A stretch of DNA of 64,000 nt, taken from assembly GCA_963789535.1 (NCBI GenBank), contig CAWBKU010000004.1, forward strand, positions 62,001 through 126,000, written 5' to 3'. Positions 43,741 through 53,209 of this stretch are shown here, one piece after another. A program made the position numbers and the translations under genes. The notes beneath the pieces were generated by a model. That model saw only the letters and a program-made list of their open reading frames with translations. It ran no database searches and was not told the origin of the DNA. Position 1 is the first letter of the stretch. Each line of letters begins with the position of its first letter. Origin of the DNA: CAVXHQ01 sp963789535 (GTDB lineage Bacteria; Pseudomonadota; Alphaproteobacteria; Rhodobacterales; Rhodobacteraceae).

Positions 43741-44943
43741 ATGCCGTTCCTGTCCGACACGCTCGCCCGCGTCAAACCCTCGCCCACCATCGCCGTCACC
43801 ACCCGCGCGGCCGAGCTCAAGGCCGAGGGGCGCGACGTGATCGGCCTCGGCGCGGGAGAGCCGGATTTCGACACGCCGCAGCATATCAAGGAGGCGGCGA
43901 TCCGGGCAATCGCGGAGGGAAAGACGAAATACACCGCCGTCGACGGCATCCCCGAGCTGAAGCGCGCCATCTGCGCCAAGTTCGCGCGCGAGAACGGCCT
44001 CGCCTATACGTCCGCCCAGATCAGCGTCGGAACCGGGGGCAAGCAGGTGCTCTACAACGCCTTCATGGCGACGCTGAACCCCGGCGACGAGGTCATCATC
44101 CCGGCCCCCTACTGGGTCTCCTATCCCGACATGGTCCTGCTCGCCGGCGGCACGCCCGTGATCGTCGAATGCGGCATCGCCAGCGATTTCAAGCTGACGG
44201 CGGCACAACTCGAGGCGGCGATCACCCCCGCGACCAAGTGGTTCCTGTTCAACTCGCCGTCGAACCCGACGGGCGCCGCCTATTCCGAGGCGGAACTTCG
44301 CGCCCTGACGGAGGTGCTCGTCCGCCACCCCCACGTCTGGGTGATGACCGACGACATGTATGAACATCTGGTGTTCGACGGTTTCCGCTTCACCACGCCC
44401 GCCCAGGTCGAACCGGCGCTGATCGACCGGACGCTGACCGTCAACGGCGTCTCCAAGGCCTATGCGATGACCGGCTGGCGGATCGGCTATGCGGGCGGGC
44501 CCGCCTCCCTCATCAGGGCGATGGCCAAGGTTCAGTCGCAGTCGACATCGAACCCCTCGTCGGTCAGCCAATGGGCCGCCGTCGAGGCGCTGAACGGCCC
44601 GCAGGACTTCCTTCGGGACAACAAGGCCCTGTTCCAGCGGCGCCGCGATCTCGTGGTCTCCATGCTGAACCAGTGTCGCGGCATCACCTGCCCCCGCCCC
44701 GAGGGCGCGTTCTACGTCTATCCCGACATCTCGGCCTGCATCGGCCGAACGAGTGCGGCGGGCACCCTCATCGACACCGACGAGACCTTCGCGACCGCGC
44801 TCCTCGACGAGACCGGCGTGGCCGTCGTCTTCGGCGCGGCCTTCGGGGTTTCGCCGAACTTTCGCGTCAGCTACGCTACCGCAGACGACGTCCTGGAAGA
44901 GGCCTGCCGCCGCATCCAGACATTCTGCGCGGGCCTGCGCTAG
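43741..44943 (+). CDS. PLP-dependent aspartate aminotransferase (class I, Ib type)
   Basis: A 400-aa aminotransferase: DVIGLGAGEPDFDTPQHIKEAAI, VGTGGKQVLYNAFMATLNPGDEV, NSPSNPTGAAY, VMTDDMYEHLVFDG and SKAYAMTGWRIGYAGGP, where the Lys of SKAYAM forms the Schiff base. Close in type to AspC of Thermus and rhizobia, so aspartate:2-oxoglutarate (and possibly prephenate) transfer is expected. It is divergent from the XRE-sdhE unit and followed by two small genes on the same strand. Confidence 0.92.
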   Translation: MPFLSDTLARVKPSPTIAVTTRAAELKAEGRDVIGLGAGEPDFDTPQHIKEAAIRAIAEGKTKYTAVDGIPELKRAICAKFARENGLAYTSAQISVGTGGKQVLYNAFMATLNPGDEVIIPAPYWVSYPDMVLLAGGTPVIVECGIASDFKLTAAQLEAAITPATKWFLFNSPSNPTGAAYSEAELRALTEVLVRHPHVWVMTDDMYEHLVFDGFRFTTPAQVEPALIDRTLTVNGVSKAYAMTGWRIGYAGGPASLIRAMAKVQSQSTSNPSSVSQWAAVEALNGPQDFLRDNKALFQRRRDLVVSMLNQCRGITCPRPEGAFYVYPDISACIGRTSAAGTLIDTDETFATALLDETGVAVVFGAAFGVSPNFRVSYATADDVLEEACRRIQTFCAGLR

Positions 44944-44972
44944 GGCCGGACCAAGAGGGGCGACAGGGCACG

Positions 44973-45347
44973 ATGCAGCGCGACCGGATGACCGCGAACC
45001 TGCCCTCCCGCGACCTTGCCGCCACCCGCGCCTTCTACGCCCGGCTGGGGTTTCTCCCGACCTACGATGGCGATGGCTGGATGATCCTCGCGCGCGGCCC
45101 GCTCGAGGTCGAATTCTTCCATCACCCCGCCCTCGACCCGAAATCGAGCTGGTTCTCGGCCTGCGTCCGGGTCGACGATCTGGACGCCCTCTACGCCGCA
45201 TTGCGCACGGCAAATCTGACGGACGATCCCCGCGCGATCCCGCGCCTGACCCCGCCGGTGCCCGCGCGCGGCGAGGTGCCGCCGATGTTCGCGCTGATCG
45301 ACCCCGACGGCTCGCTGATCCGCTGCCTCGAAAACGGCGCCACCTGA
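44973..45347 (+). CDS. bleomycin resistance-like VOC protein
   Basis: A 124-aa protein of the glyoxalase/bleomycin resistance fold: MTANLPSRDLAATRAFYARLGFLPTYDGDGWMIL, VEFFHHPALDP and MFALIDPDGSLIRCLE. Metal ligands are incomplete, so it is more likely a binding protein than an enzyme. The stop shares a base with the following gene (TGATG). Confidence 0.83.
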   Translation: MQRDRMTANLPSRDLAATRAFYARLGFLPTYDGDGWMILARGPLEVEFFHHPALDPKSSWFSACVRVDDLDALYAALRTANLTDDPRAIPRLTPPVPARGEVPPMFALIDPDGSLIRCLENGAT

Positions 45348-45775
45348 TGGGCGCCGACCTCCCCGACTATTACTTCCGCGTCCGCGAGAATGGCGCCGCC
45401 GTGTTCCGCGTCGATACCGAGAACCGCCAGCGCCGGATCGAGATGGACCAGATCGCCGTCGTGAACGTCCGCAACGGCGATATCAAGCCGCACGGCGACC
45501 GGATCCTCGGCGCCGACGAGGTGGCGACGATCAAGGTGTGGATGGCCGAGCGGCAGGCCCTGCTCGCCGCGCGCGACATCGACGACATCCACCGCGCCGT
45601 CGACTACCTCAACATCACGACGCAATGGGTGCAGTCCAAGGCGACCGACGCCCAGCTCGAGGACGTGACCGACGCGCTGCTGCTGGCGATGCACGACCTG
45701 CGCTCGCTTCTGGTGCGCAAGAAGGCCGACCGCCTGATCCGTGAGGACGGGGCGGCGGCACCCGACGACGACTGA
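45347..45775 (+). CDS. conserved protein of unknown function
   Basis: A 142-aa acidic protein beginning DYYFRVRENGAAVFRVDTENRQRRIEMDQIAVVNVRNGDIKPHGDR and ending in helical DAQLEDVTDALLLAMHDLRSLLVRKKADRL. I know it as a conserved Rhodobacterales protein without a name. No signal peptide or membrane segment. It is coupled to the VOC gene by TGATG and convergent with the MATE gene, 4 bases apart. Confidence 0.75.
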   Translation: MGADLPDYYFRVRENGAAVFRVDTENRQRRIEMDQIAVVNVRNGDIKPHGDRILGADEVATIKVWMAERQALLAARDIDDIHRAVDYLNITTQWVQSKATDAQLEDVTDALLLAMHDLRSLLVRKKADRLIREDGAAAPDDD

Positions 45776-45779
45776 TCCG

Positions 45780-47147
45780 TCAGGCGCCGATCCGGCTCGA
45801 CTGCGCCCAGAACCGCCAGCCCATCGACACCGCCGCCAACGTCAGCCCGACGGTCAGCCCCAGCCAGAGGCCGACCGGCCCGAGGCCGAGGGTGAACGCC
45901 ATGACATAGCTCGCCGGCATCCCGATCAGCCAGTAGCTGACGATCGCCATCGCCATCGGCACGGTCGTGTCCTGTACCCCGCGCAACAGCGACAGCGCCA
46001 CGATCTGCGCGCTGTCGACGAACTGGAACAGCGCGGACGCCATCACCAGAAGCACCCCGATCTCCAGCAGGGCGGCCCTGCGCGGCTCCTCGGGGTCGAG
46101 GAACAGCGACACCAGCGCGCCCGGAAACGCGAGGAAGAGGGCGACCACGAGGATGCCGAATCCGAAGGCGACCGCATAGGCCACCGCCCCGCCGCGCCGC
46201 AGCCCGGCCTCGTCGTGGCGACCGTAGGCGTTGCCCGCGCGGATCGTGGCGGCCTGTGACATGCCGACGTGGAACATGAACATGAACGCGGTAAGTTGCA
46301 GGGCGATGCCGTGCGCGGCGAGTTCCACCTCGCCGATCCAGCCCATCATCACCGACGAGGCGGTGAACAACCCGCCCTCGGCGAACGAGGTCAGGCCGAT
46401 CGGCAGGCCGAGGCGGAACACGCGTCCCAGCGCCTCGCGGTCCGGGCGCCAGAGGCGGGCGAAGAGGTCGGCCTGCGGCAGTTTCCACTGCACATAGGCC
46501 GCGATCACGACCAGTTGCACGATCTGGATCACGACCGAGGCGATGGCCGCCCCGCGTATCCCCAGCTCCGGCGCGCCCCAGTTGCCGAAGATCAGCGCGT
46601 AGTTGAACAGCCCGTTGAGCACGAAGGCGGCGAGCGTGATCCACAGTTGCACCGCCGTCAGCCCGTTGGCCGACAGATAGCCGCGCAGCGCATTCCCCGC
46701 CATCGCCGGAAACATCCCCCAGACGGCGATCCGCAGATAGGCCTGCCCTTCGGAAGAGACATCCGCCGTCTGCCCGATCGCCAGCAGCAGCGCCTCGCCC
46801 CACCACAAGGCGACCACGGCGAGAGCCGAGTAGACCAGCGACAGCCACAGCGCCATCCGCGTGATCCGCCGGGCCCGCGTGTCGTCGCCCGAGGCCAGCG
46901 CCTGTGCAACGACGGCGGGCACCGCGTTGCCGAACCCCGCACCGACGATGAACGTCACGAACCAGATCGAGGTGGCGACGGTCGCCGCCGCCAGCGCCGT
47001 CACCGAATACCAGCCGAGCATGATCGTGTCGGTCATGTGGATCGCGAAGGACGCCAGCGTCGAGCCGACGAGCGGCAGGCCGAGCACCAGCAGGCGCCGG
47101 GCATGGTCGCGTCTGGGCAACGCATCGGGAACGGGCATGTCGGTCAT
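45780..47147 (-). CDS. MATE family efflux transporter (NorM-like)
   Basis: A 455-aa inner-membrane antiporter with about twelve hydrophobic helices in two similar halves. Opening LLVLGLPLVGSTLASFAIHMTDTIMLGWYSV and mid-protein GRVFRLGLPIGLTSFAEGGLFTASSVMMGWIG are the paired MATE signatures. It exports cationic drugs or metabolites in exchange for H+ or Na+. Start at 47147 has AGGG upstream; a second ATG three codons later is also possible. Confidence 0.93.
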   Translation of the reverse strand: MTDMPVPDALPRRDHARRLLVLGLPLVGSTLASFAIHMTDTIMLGWYSVTALAAATVATSIWFVTFIVGAGFGNAVPAVVAQALASGDDTRARRITRMALWLSLVYSALAVVALWWGEALLLAIGQTADVSSEGQAYLRIAVWGMFPAMAGNALRGYLSANGLTAVQLWITLAAFVLNGLFNYALIFGNWGAPELGIRGAAIASVVIQIVQLVVIAAYVQWKLPQADLFARLWRPDREALGRVFRLGLPIGLTSFAEGGLFTASSVMMGWIGEVELAAHGIALQLTAFMFMFHVGMSQAATIRAGNAYGRHDEAGLRRGGAVAYAVAFGFGILVVALFLAFPGALVSLFLDPEEPRRAALLEIGVLLVMASALFQFVDSAQIVALSLLRGVQDTTVPMAMAIVSYWLIGMPASYVMAFTLGLGPVGLWLGLTVGLTLAAVSMGWRFWAQSSRIGA

Positions 47148-47295
47148 CGCCCTGCCCTACGCCGTGCATCGGGCCCCGTCCAGATGGCGGATTGCCTGCG
47201 CGGGTCCACGGTCCGGGCCGTTGCGAGATGCCACGATGGACAGGCGCTGGGCGGTCGGCCAGACTTTGCCATCCGTCCAACCGACCGGAGGCCGC

Positions 47296-47934
47296 ATGTC
47301 CGACACCCTGATCGCCGACGCGCAGGCGTTTCTCGCCGATCTTTCGGCCAACAATACCCGCGACTGGTGGCAGATGCACAAGGACCGCTACGAATCGGAC
47401 CTGAAGGCACCCGCCGAGGCGCTGCTTGCCGCCCTCACGCCGAAACTCGCGGCACTGGCCGACGCGCCGGTGACGCCGAAACTCTTCCGGCCCTATCGCG
47501 ACGTGCGATTCTCGAGGGACAAGACACCCTATGCCACATGGCTGCGGATGCTCTGGGCCGTCGACCTGCCGGGCGGCCTGCAACCCGCCTTCTACTTCGG
47601 GATCGACCCGGACGGCGCCCGGGCGGGCGGCGGTGTGATGGCGTTCGGCACGGCTGCCCTCGACGACTGGCGCCAGATGCTCGACCTCGACGGCGCGCGG
47701 ATCGCGGGCGTGCTGGACGAGCTCGGGACGGCGGGGTTCCGGCATCTGTCCGGGCCGGCCCTGAAACGGGTGCCGTCGCCCTATCCGGCGGACCATCCGC
47801 AGGCCGATCTGTTGCGCCACAAGGGCCTCGCGATGATGCGGGACGTGCCGCCGGACCGGGGATCGGAGGAGGAACTCATGCAGACATTCAACAAGATTCA
47901 GAGGCTTATGGGCCTTATCTCATCCATCGCCTGA
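47296..47934 (+). CDS. DUF2461 (TIGR02453) family protein
   Basis: A 212-aa protein with the family marks FLADLSANNTRDWWQMHKDRYE, LFRPYRDVRFSRDKTPYATW and FYFGIDPDGARAGGGVMAF. The biochemical role of the family is unknown. GGAGG lies 5 bases before the ATG. Divergent from the MATE gene. Confidence 0.88.
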   Translation: MSDTLIADAQAFLADLSANNTRDWWQMHKDRYESDLKAPAEALLAALTPKLAALADAPVTPKLFRPYRDVRFSRDKTPYATWLRMLWAVDLPGGLQPAFYFGIDPDGARAGGGVMAFGTAALDDWRQMLDLDGARIAGVLDELGTAGFRHLSGPALKRVPSPYPADHPQADLLRHKGLAMMRDVPPDRGSEEELMQTFNKIQRLMGLISSIA

Positions 47935-47981
47935 AATCGTCCGCGCAAGTCCTTGTAACGGTTCGATTGCCTCAAGATCCA

Positions 47982-48872
47982 TCACCCTGCGACCAGATCG
48001 CGCCAGCCGTGTTTCGGCGCGAACCCCAGCATCCGCTTTGCCTTGGCGTTGGCATAGAACGTCTCGTGCCCGTCCAGCGGCGTCCGGACCGGAATACCGT
48101 CGTAAAAGCGCCGGGTGATCTCGGGCGAGGACATGCCGACCGAGGTGTCGTCGTTGGCGACATTGAACACCTCGTATCCCAGACCGTCGGTGGCAAGGCA
48201 GCAGTCGACCATGTGCCCCAGATCCCGCGCGTCGATATAGCCGAAGATGTTGCGGCGGCGCAGCGATGCGTCGGCGACGTATGCCGGAAAGTTCTGCGCA
48301 TATTCATGCGGTTCGATGACGTTATTGATGCGCAGACCATAGATGTCCGCCCCCGACCGCGCCTGGAACGAGCGCGCCGTCGCCTCGTTCACCACCTTCG
48401 ACATGGCATAGCTGTCCTGCGGCACGGTCGGATGCTCCTCGTCGACGGGGATGTATTCGGGCCGCACCTCGCCGCTGGCGAAACAGATGCCATAGGTCGT
48501 CTCGCTCGAGGCGAACACGATCTTGCCGATACCGAGTTTCGTGGCGGCATCGAGGACGTTGTAGGTGCTCATCACATTGGTCTGATAGGTGGTCGTGTCG
48601 GGCCGCAGAAGCAGGCTCGGGATGGCGGCAAAATGCACGACGGCATCGAAGGCCGGGACACCCCGCCCGGCATCGAGATCGTCGAAATGCGTAAACGACG
48701 CCATGACGTTGAACACCTGGCCTGCGTCGGTCAGGTCGGTCACGATGTCGGCCACGCCCGGATGGCGCAGCGGCACCAGATCGACGTTCGTGACCTTGTG
48801 GCCCGCCGCCGCAAGGTAGGCGACCGCATGGCGCCCGGCCTTGCCCGCGCCGCCGGTGAACAGAATCCGCAT
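47982..48872 (-). CDS. NAD(P)-dependent epimerase/dehydratase
   Basis: A 296-aa extended short-chain dehydrogenase: ILFTGGAGKAGRHAVAYLAAAGH (TGxxGKxG nucleotide loop), VVHFAAIPS, and the catalytic YAMSK (in QDSYAMSKVVNE) with Ser in VFASSETTYG. The sugar or acid substrate is not evident. Start at 48872 chosen because MRILFTGG opens the fold. It shares a 71-base divergent promoter region with the GST gene. Confidence 0.87.
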   Translation of the reverse strand: MRILFTGGAGKAGRHAVAYLAAAGHKVTNVDLVPLRHPGVADIVTDLTDAGQVFNVMASFTHFDDLDAGRGVPAFDAVVHFAAIPSLLLRPDTTTYQTNVMSTYNVLDAATKLGIGKIVFASSETTYGICFASGEVRPEYIPVDEEHPTVPQDSYAMSKVVNEATARSFQARSGADIYGLRINNVIEPHEYAQNFPAYVADASLRRRNIFGYIDARDLGHMVDCCLATDGLGYEVFNVANDDTSVGMSSPEITRRFYDGIPVRTPLDGHETFYANAKAKRMLGFAPKHGWRDLVAG

Positions 48873-48943
48873 GATCGCCCTTTCGATTTCTGGCATGTCT
48901 CCGCCCCAGGGGCCCTGTGGCCGCCGACTCGGAGGATGATTCA

Positions 48944-49591
48944 ATGCCGCGACTCTACGGTGTCTATCGCAGCCGTGCCACCCGCCCCCTCTGGCTCGCC
49001 GCCGAGGCGGGCATCGCCCTCGACCTCGTCCCCGTGGTGCAGGGCTATCGCTTGCGCGAACCGCTGGCGTCCGGCGCGCCCCTCAACACCCAAAGCCCCG
49101 AGTTTCTGGCGATGTGCCCGCAAAGCGCCATCCCGGTGTTCGAGGAGGACGGCCTGATCCTCACCGAATCGATGGCGATCCTGCTGCATCTGTCCCGTCG
49201 TGCCGGGACGCTCGGACCCGCGAACGAGGTCGAGGCCGCACAGATGACTGAATGGGCGTTCTATGCAATGACCGCGATCGAGCCGCATGCCCTGAAGATC
49301 GTCTACGCCAAGGATCCCGATGGCGCCGAGATGGACACGGCCGCGACCGCCCTCGAACGCCCCCTCGCCGTGCTCGACCGGCATCTCGGCAAGACCCCCC
49401 ACATCGTCGGCGCCCGGTTCACCGCCGCCGACATCGCCGTCGCCGAATGCCTGCGCTATGCCCAGCCCCGCACCGGCCTGATCGAACGGTTCGGCGCCGT
49501 GCACCTCTGGCTCACCGCCTGTCAGGCGCGCCCTGCCTTCGTCGCCACGATGGCCCGCCGCGCCGCCGAACCCGAGGATCCCAACCCCTGA
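48944..49591 (+). CDS. glutathione S-transferase
   Basis: A 215-aa two-domain GST: thioredoxin-fold half MPRLYGVYRSRATRPLWLAAEAGIALDLVPVV with CPQSAIPVFEEDGLILTESMAILLHLSR (cis-Pro and Glu-Ser motif that hold glutathione), and a helical half with GARFTAADIAVAECLRYA. The residue in the usual catalytic position is Ser or Tyr near residue 8-10. Cytosolic. Divergent from the epimerase. Confidence 0.87.
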   Translation: MPRLYGVYRSRATRPLWLAAEAGIALDLVPVVQGYRLREPLASGAPLNTQSPEFLAMCPQSAIPVFEEDGLILTESMAILLHLSRRAGTLGPANEVEAAQMTEWAFYAMTAIEPHALKIVYAKDPDGAEMDTAATALERPLAVLDRHLGKTPHIVGARFTAADIAVAECLRYAQPRTGLIERFGAVHLWLTACQARPAFVATMARRAAEPEDPNP

Positions 49592-49660
49592 CGACGCCCC
49601 GTTGCCCGCACCGCCCGGCCATGCGAGATTGCCTGCCAGAGCAAGAAAAGCAGGCAGCAC

Positions 49661-51616
49661 ATGGCAGACGATCTCTTCGGCGGCGACCCCGAGCGCTATG
49701 ACGCCTCGTCGATCAAGGTGCTGCGCGGCCTCGAACCCGTCCGCAAGCGCCCGGGCATGTATATCGGCGGCACCGACGAGCGGGCGCTGCATCACCTCGT
49801 CGCAGAAGTCCTCGACAATTCGATGGACGAGGCGGTGGCGGGCCACGCGACCCGGATCGAGGTCGAACTGCACGCCGACCACTCCGTCACCGTGCGCGAC
49901 AACGGCCGCGGCATCCCCGTCGATCCGCACCCCGACGAGCCGGACAAGAGCGCGCTCGAGGTAATCCTCTGCACGCTGCATTCGGGCGGCAAGTTCGAGG
50001 GCAAGGTCTATCAGACGAGCGGCGGCCTGCACGGCGTCGGCGCCTCGGTCGTCAACGCGCTCTCGGATTCCATGGTCGTACAGGTCGCGCGCGGCCGCGA
50101 ACTCTATGAACAGCGGTTCTCGCGCGGCCTGCCGCTGGGTCCGCTGGCGCACCTTGGTCCCACACCGAACCGGCGCGGCACCACGACGACGTTCCACGCC
50201 GACGAAGAGATCTTCGGCGCCCACCGGTTCCGCCCCGCGCGCCTGCTCAAGATGGTCCGCTCCAAGGCCTACCTCTTTTCCGGCGTCGAGATCCGCTGGA
50301 AATCGGCGATTGCCGAGGGCGACACACCGATGGAGGCGACGTTCCACTTTCCCGGTGGCCTCGCCGACTACCTCGGCGAAACGCTGGGCGACGCCACCAC
50401 CTATGCCGAGCGGCCCTTTGCCGGCACCGTCGAGTTCGGTCCGAAATTCGGCCTGCCCGGCAAGGTCGAATGGGCCGTGAACTGGACGCCCGCGCGCGAC
50501 GGCTTCATCCAGTCCTATTGCAACACGGTGCCGACGCCCGAGGGCGGCACCCACGAGGTCGGCTTCTGGGCCGCGATCCTCAAGGGGGTCCGCGCGCACG
50601 GCGAACTGGTCAACAACCGCAAGGCGCGCGACATCGTGCGCGACGACCTGCTGGCCGGCGGCTGCGCGCTCGTCTCGTGCTTCATCGCCGAGCCCGAATT
50701 CGTGGGCCAGACCAAGGACCGGCTGGCGACGGCGGATGCCGCCCGCCTCGTCGAGGGCGCGGTGCGCGACCACTTCGACAACTGGCTGGCATCGAACACG
50801 AAATCGGCGGGCGCGATCCTCGACTTCCTCGTGCTGCGCGCCGAGGAACGGATGCGCCGCAGGCAGGAGAAGGAGACCGCCCGCAAGACCGCGACCAAGA
50901 AACTCCGCCTGCCCGGCAAGCTCACCGATTGCACCTCCAAGACCCGCGAGGGGACGGAACTGTTCATCGTCGAGGGCGACAGCGCGGGCGGCTCCGGCAA
51001 GGGCGCACGCGACCGCACCACGCAGGCGCTGCTGCCGCTGAAAGGCAAGATCCTCAACGTCCTCGGCGCCGCCTCCTCGAAACTCACCACCAACGCCGAG
51101 ATCTCCGACCTCTGCGAGGCGCTGGGCTGCGGCATGGGCACCCGGTTCGTGCTCGACGACCTGCGCTACGACAAGATCATCATCATGACCGACGCCGACG
51201 TCGACGGCGCGCATATCGCCTCGCTGCTGATGACGTTCTTCTTCACCCAGATGCGCCCGATGATCGACGCCGGGCATTTGTATCTCGCCTGTCCCCCCTT
51301 GTATCGGCTGACGCAGGGGGCGCGGCGAATGTATGTGGCCGACGACGCCGAGAAAGAGGAATGGCTCGCCAGGGGTCTGGGCGGCAAGGGAAAGATCGAC
51401 GTGCAGCGGTTCAAGGGCCTGGGCGAGATGGACGCCAAGGATCTCAAAGAGACGACGATGGACCCGAAGACCCGCAAACTGATCCGCGTGACGCTGCACG
51501 ACGATGAACCGGGAGAAACGGCGGATCTGGTGGAGCGGCTGATGGGGAAGAAGCCGGAGTTGCGGTTCGAGTATATACAGGCGAATGCGCGGTTTGTGGA
51601 GGAGTTGGATGTTTGA
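49661..51616 (+). CDS. parE: DNA topoisomerase IV subunit B
   Basis: ATPase subunit that with ParC separates daughter chromosomes. The 651-aa protein has the GHKL domain (LDNSMDEAVAG, VTVRDNGRGIPVD, GGLHGVGASVVNALS), the transducer domain, and the TOPRIM part (TELFIVEGDSAGGSGKGARDR, IIIMTDADVDGAHIASLLMTFF). Lengths and the missing GyrB-type insert fit ParE. Start ATG after CAGG with 7 bases. Just downstream the base composition falls sharply at the DUF3800 gene. Confidence 0.95.
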   Translation: MADDLFGGDPERYDASSIKVLRGLEPVRKRPGMYIGGTDERALHHLVAEVLDNSMDEAVAGHATRIEVELHADHSVTVRDNGRGIPVDPHPDEPDKSALEVILCTLHSGGKFEGKVYQTSGGLHGVGASVVNALSDSMVVQVARGRELYEQRFSRGLPLGPLAHLGPTPNRRGTTTTFHADEEIFGAHRFRPARLLKMVRSKAYLFSGVEIRWKSAIAEGDTPMEATFHFPGGLADYLGETLGDATTYAERPFAGTVEFGPKFGLPGKVEWAVNWTPARDGFIQSYCNTVPTPEGGTHEVGFWAAILKGVRAHGELVNNRKARDIVRDDLLAGGCALVSCFIAEPEFVGQTKDRLATADAARLVEGAVRDHFDNWLASNTKSAGAILDFLVLRAEERMRRRQEKETARKTATKKLRLPGKLTDCTSKTREGTELFIVEGDSAGGSGKGARDRTTQALLPLKGKILNVLGAASSKLTTNAEISDLCEALGCGMGTRFVLDDLRYDKIIIMTDADVDGAHIASLLMTFFFTQMRPMIDAGHLYLACPPLYRLTQGARRMYVADDAEKEEWLARGLGGKGKIDVQRFKGLGEMDAKDLKETTMDPKTRKLIRVTLHDDEPGETADLVERLMGKKPELRFEYIQANARFVEELDV

Positions 51617-51622
51617 GGGGGG

Positions 51623-52426
51623 TCAGGCCCAACGCAACAGCGGCGCGGCGCGCATTCCTCTCCAAACTCGGTCAATATCATCATCCAGCTTCATGTCTTC
51701 GATACTGTGAATGCACTTAATGCCATGTCCCAGCACTTTCCCTGCTTGATCCGCACCAAAAACTCGCTGAAGTTCGGTTAAGTAACGAGGTTCCGGAATA
51801 TCAAAGTTCTTTGGTGTCTTGTTGACACATCGAAAGACGGAGTACGCAGTGAGATCTGCAAATTTTAGCAGAAACTCCTCGTTCTTTGCGCGCTCGACGA
51901 AACCGAAAGGATTGAAGCACCTTAAGTTCTGTGCTCGAGTATGGTGAGGCGTGTCTTTTATCTTTCCAATATATCGCCGCAACGCATCGAAGTTGTGATT
52001 TCTTCCCTCAAAGATCACATCGGGGTCCGGCGAACTAATTCCCTTGGCTCCAAAGTATGCTCCAATACATTCTAATAAATAGTGAACGCACCTGTTATAG
52101 AACCGATGAGCATCCCAATCAATTTTTGACCCATATTCTGCCAAGGTTTCCTTTCGGGAAATGACCGCGAAGCACCGCATATTTAAATTTGAAGAAGACC
52201 TCGCAAAGAATGTCGTCTGCGAGTGATTCAAGTCTGTTGCGTGACGCCACGATTTTCCAATCGCATGCTCAAGATCACAAAGTAGTTTTCGAGCGTGTAT
52301 TGTTGTTGCACTAGGCATGACAACAGCGGCCAAGACGAAGAACGGCGTTGATCCCGGCGACCCGTCATCGCGAATTGTTTTGATTCCAGTGTCGCCACTT
52401 TCATCAATGTAAACAGTGAAACTCAC
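51623..52426 (-). CDS. DUF3800 domain protein, low-GC
   Basis: A 267-aa protein starting MSFTVYIDESGDTG, the mark of DUF3800, whose RNase H-like fold places acidic residues (DESGD, later DVIFEGRNHN and KFADLTAYSVFR) in a possible metal site. DUF3800 proteins turn up in accessory and defence regions. The gene is much lower in GC than the neighbourhood and uses A/T-ending codons, a sign of recent transfer. It is convergent with parE, 6 bases apart, and divergent from brnT. Confidence 0.85.
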   Translation of the reverse strand: MSFTVYIDESGDTGIKTIRDDGSPGSTPFFVLAAVVMPSATTIHARKLLCDLEHAIGKSWRHATDLNHSQTTFFARSSSNLNMRCFAVISRKETLAEYGSKIDWDAHRFYNRCVHYLLECIGAYFGAKGISSPDPDVIFEGRNHNFDALRRYIGKIKDTPHHTRAQNLRCFNPFGFVERAKNEEFLLKFADLTAYSVFRCVNKTPKNFDIPEPRYLTELQRVFGADQAGKVLGHGIKCIHSIEDMKLDDDIDRVWRGMRAAPLLRWA

Positions 52427-52553
52427 CCCAGTCCCTATAGCTATTGTTGATCTTGGCTCAAACTTATATGGATTATTTGACTTTCCAAGTTAATATTGAA
52501 CGAAGTTCGATGGATCGTAGTGCTTGACCACCCCACTAAAAGTATGCATATAA

Positions 52554-52823
52554 ATGTACGACTGGGACGAGACCAAGCGCATCGCCAACCTCGCCAAGCA
52601 CGGCGTCGACTTTGCTGACATCGTGTGGTTCGACTGGTCCCGCAGTGTCGTCGATGTCGATGCCCGGCAGGACTACCGCGAAGTCAGGCTCTTGGCCTAT
52701 GCCCCGTTGCGACAGCGGCTCCATGCGCTGATCTACACGTTGCGGGATGGAACGGTGCGGATCATCAGCCTGCGCAAGGCGAACAGACGGGAGACGCTCG
52801 AATGGGCAAAGCGGAAAGAATAG
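52554..52823 (+). CDS. brnT: BrnT family toxin
   Basis: An 89-aa ribonuclease toxin: YDWDETKRIANLAKHGVDFADIVWFDW, LLAYAPLRQRLHALIYTLRDGTVRIISLRKANRRE. The conserved WDExKxxxNxxKHGVxF start and the RIISxRxAxxxE end are intact, so it should be active. No good ribosome binding site precedes the ATG; an AT-rich stretch (TATGCATATAAATG) runs right into it, so the message may be leaderless or nearly so. The antitoxin gene overlaps its 3' end. Confidence 0.93.
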   Translation: MYDWDETKRIANLAKHGVDFADIVWFDWSRSVVDVDARQDYREVRLLAYAPLRQRLHALIYTLRDGTVRIISLRKANRRETLEWAKRKE

Positions 52824-53131
52824 ACGCGGACATCATCCTTCCGACCGACGAGGAGGAGGAGGCGATCAATCGCGGCATCGCAAACGATCCCGACACCTCC
52901 GAAGCAGACGCAAAGTGGTTCCGAGAGGCCAAGCGCCCCGAGGATATCCCCGAACTGGCCGAGATCCTGCGGCGGCACGCCAAACTCGGCCGCCCGCCCC
53001 TGCCCGAGGCAGAGCGCAAGAAGCGTGTCACCCTGCACCTCGACCCCGATGTGATCGAACGGCTCAAGGCGGACGGCAAGGGCTGGCAGACGCGGGCGAA
53101 TGCGGCGTTGCGCAAGGCGCTGGGGATCTGA
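52802..53131 (+). CDS. brnA: BrnA family antitoxin
   Basis: A 109-aa protein, longer than average BrnA, with an acidic N-terminal toxin-binding half (ILPTDEEEEAINRGIANDPD) and a C-terminal ribbon-helix-helix (KKRVTLHLDPDVIERLKADGKGWQTRANAALRKAL). It overlaps brnT by 22 bases. BrnA normally neutralises BrnT and represses the pair's promoter. Confidence 0.92.
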   Translation: MGKAERIDADIILPTDEEEEAINRGIANDPDTSEADAKWFREAKRPEDIPELAEILRRHAKLGRPPLPEAERKKRVTLHLDPDVIERLKADGKGWQTRANAALRKALGI

Positions 53132-53209
53132 ACGCCGCCCGCCCCTCACCTAAATCTTGCGGTTTCCCCCCCACTTTGATCTATATGCCTGACCAACCGG
53201 GGAACACCA

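Noticed and set aside
52524..52554. Standard -35/-10 promoter for brnT (TTGACC and an AT-rich -10)
   Set aside because: With correct spacing the start of transcription would fall inside the coding sequence; possible only for a different -10, so not listed as a promoter.
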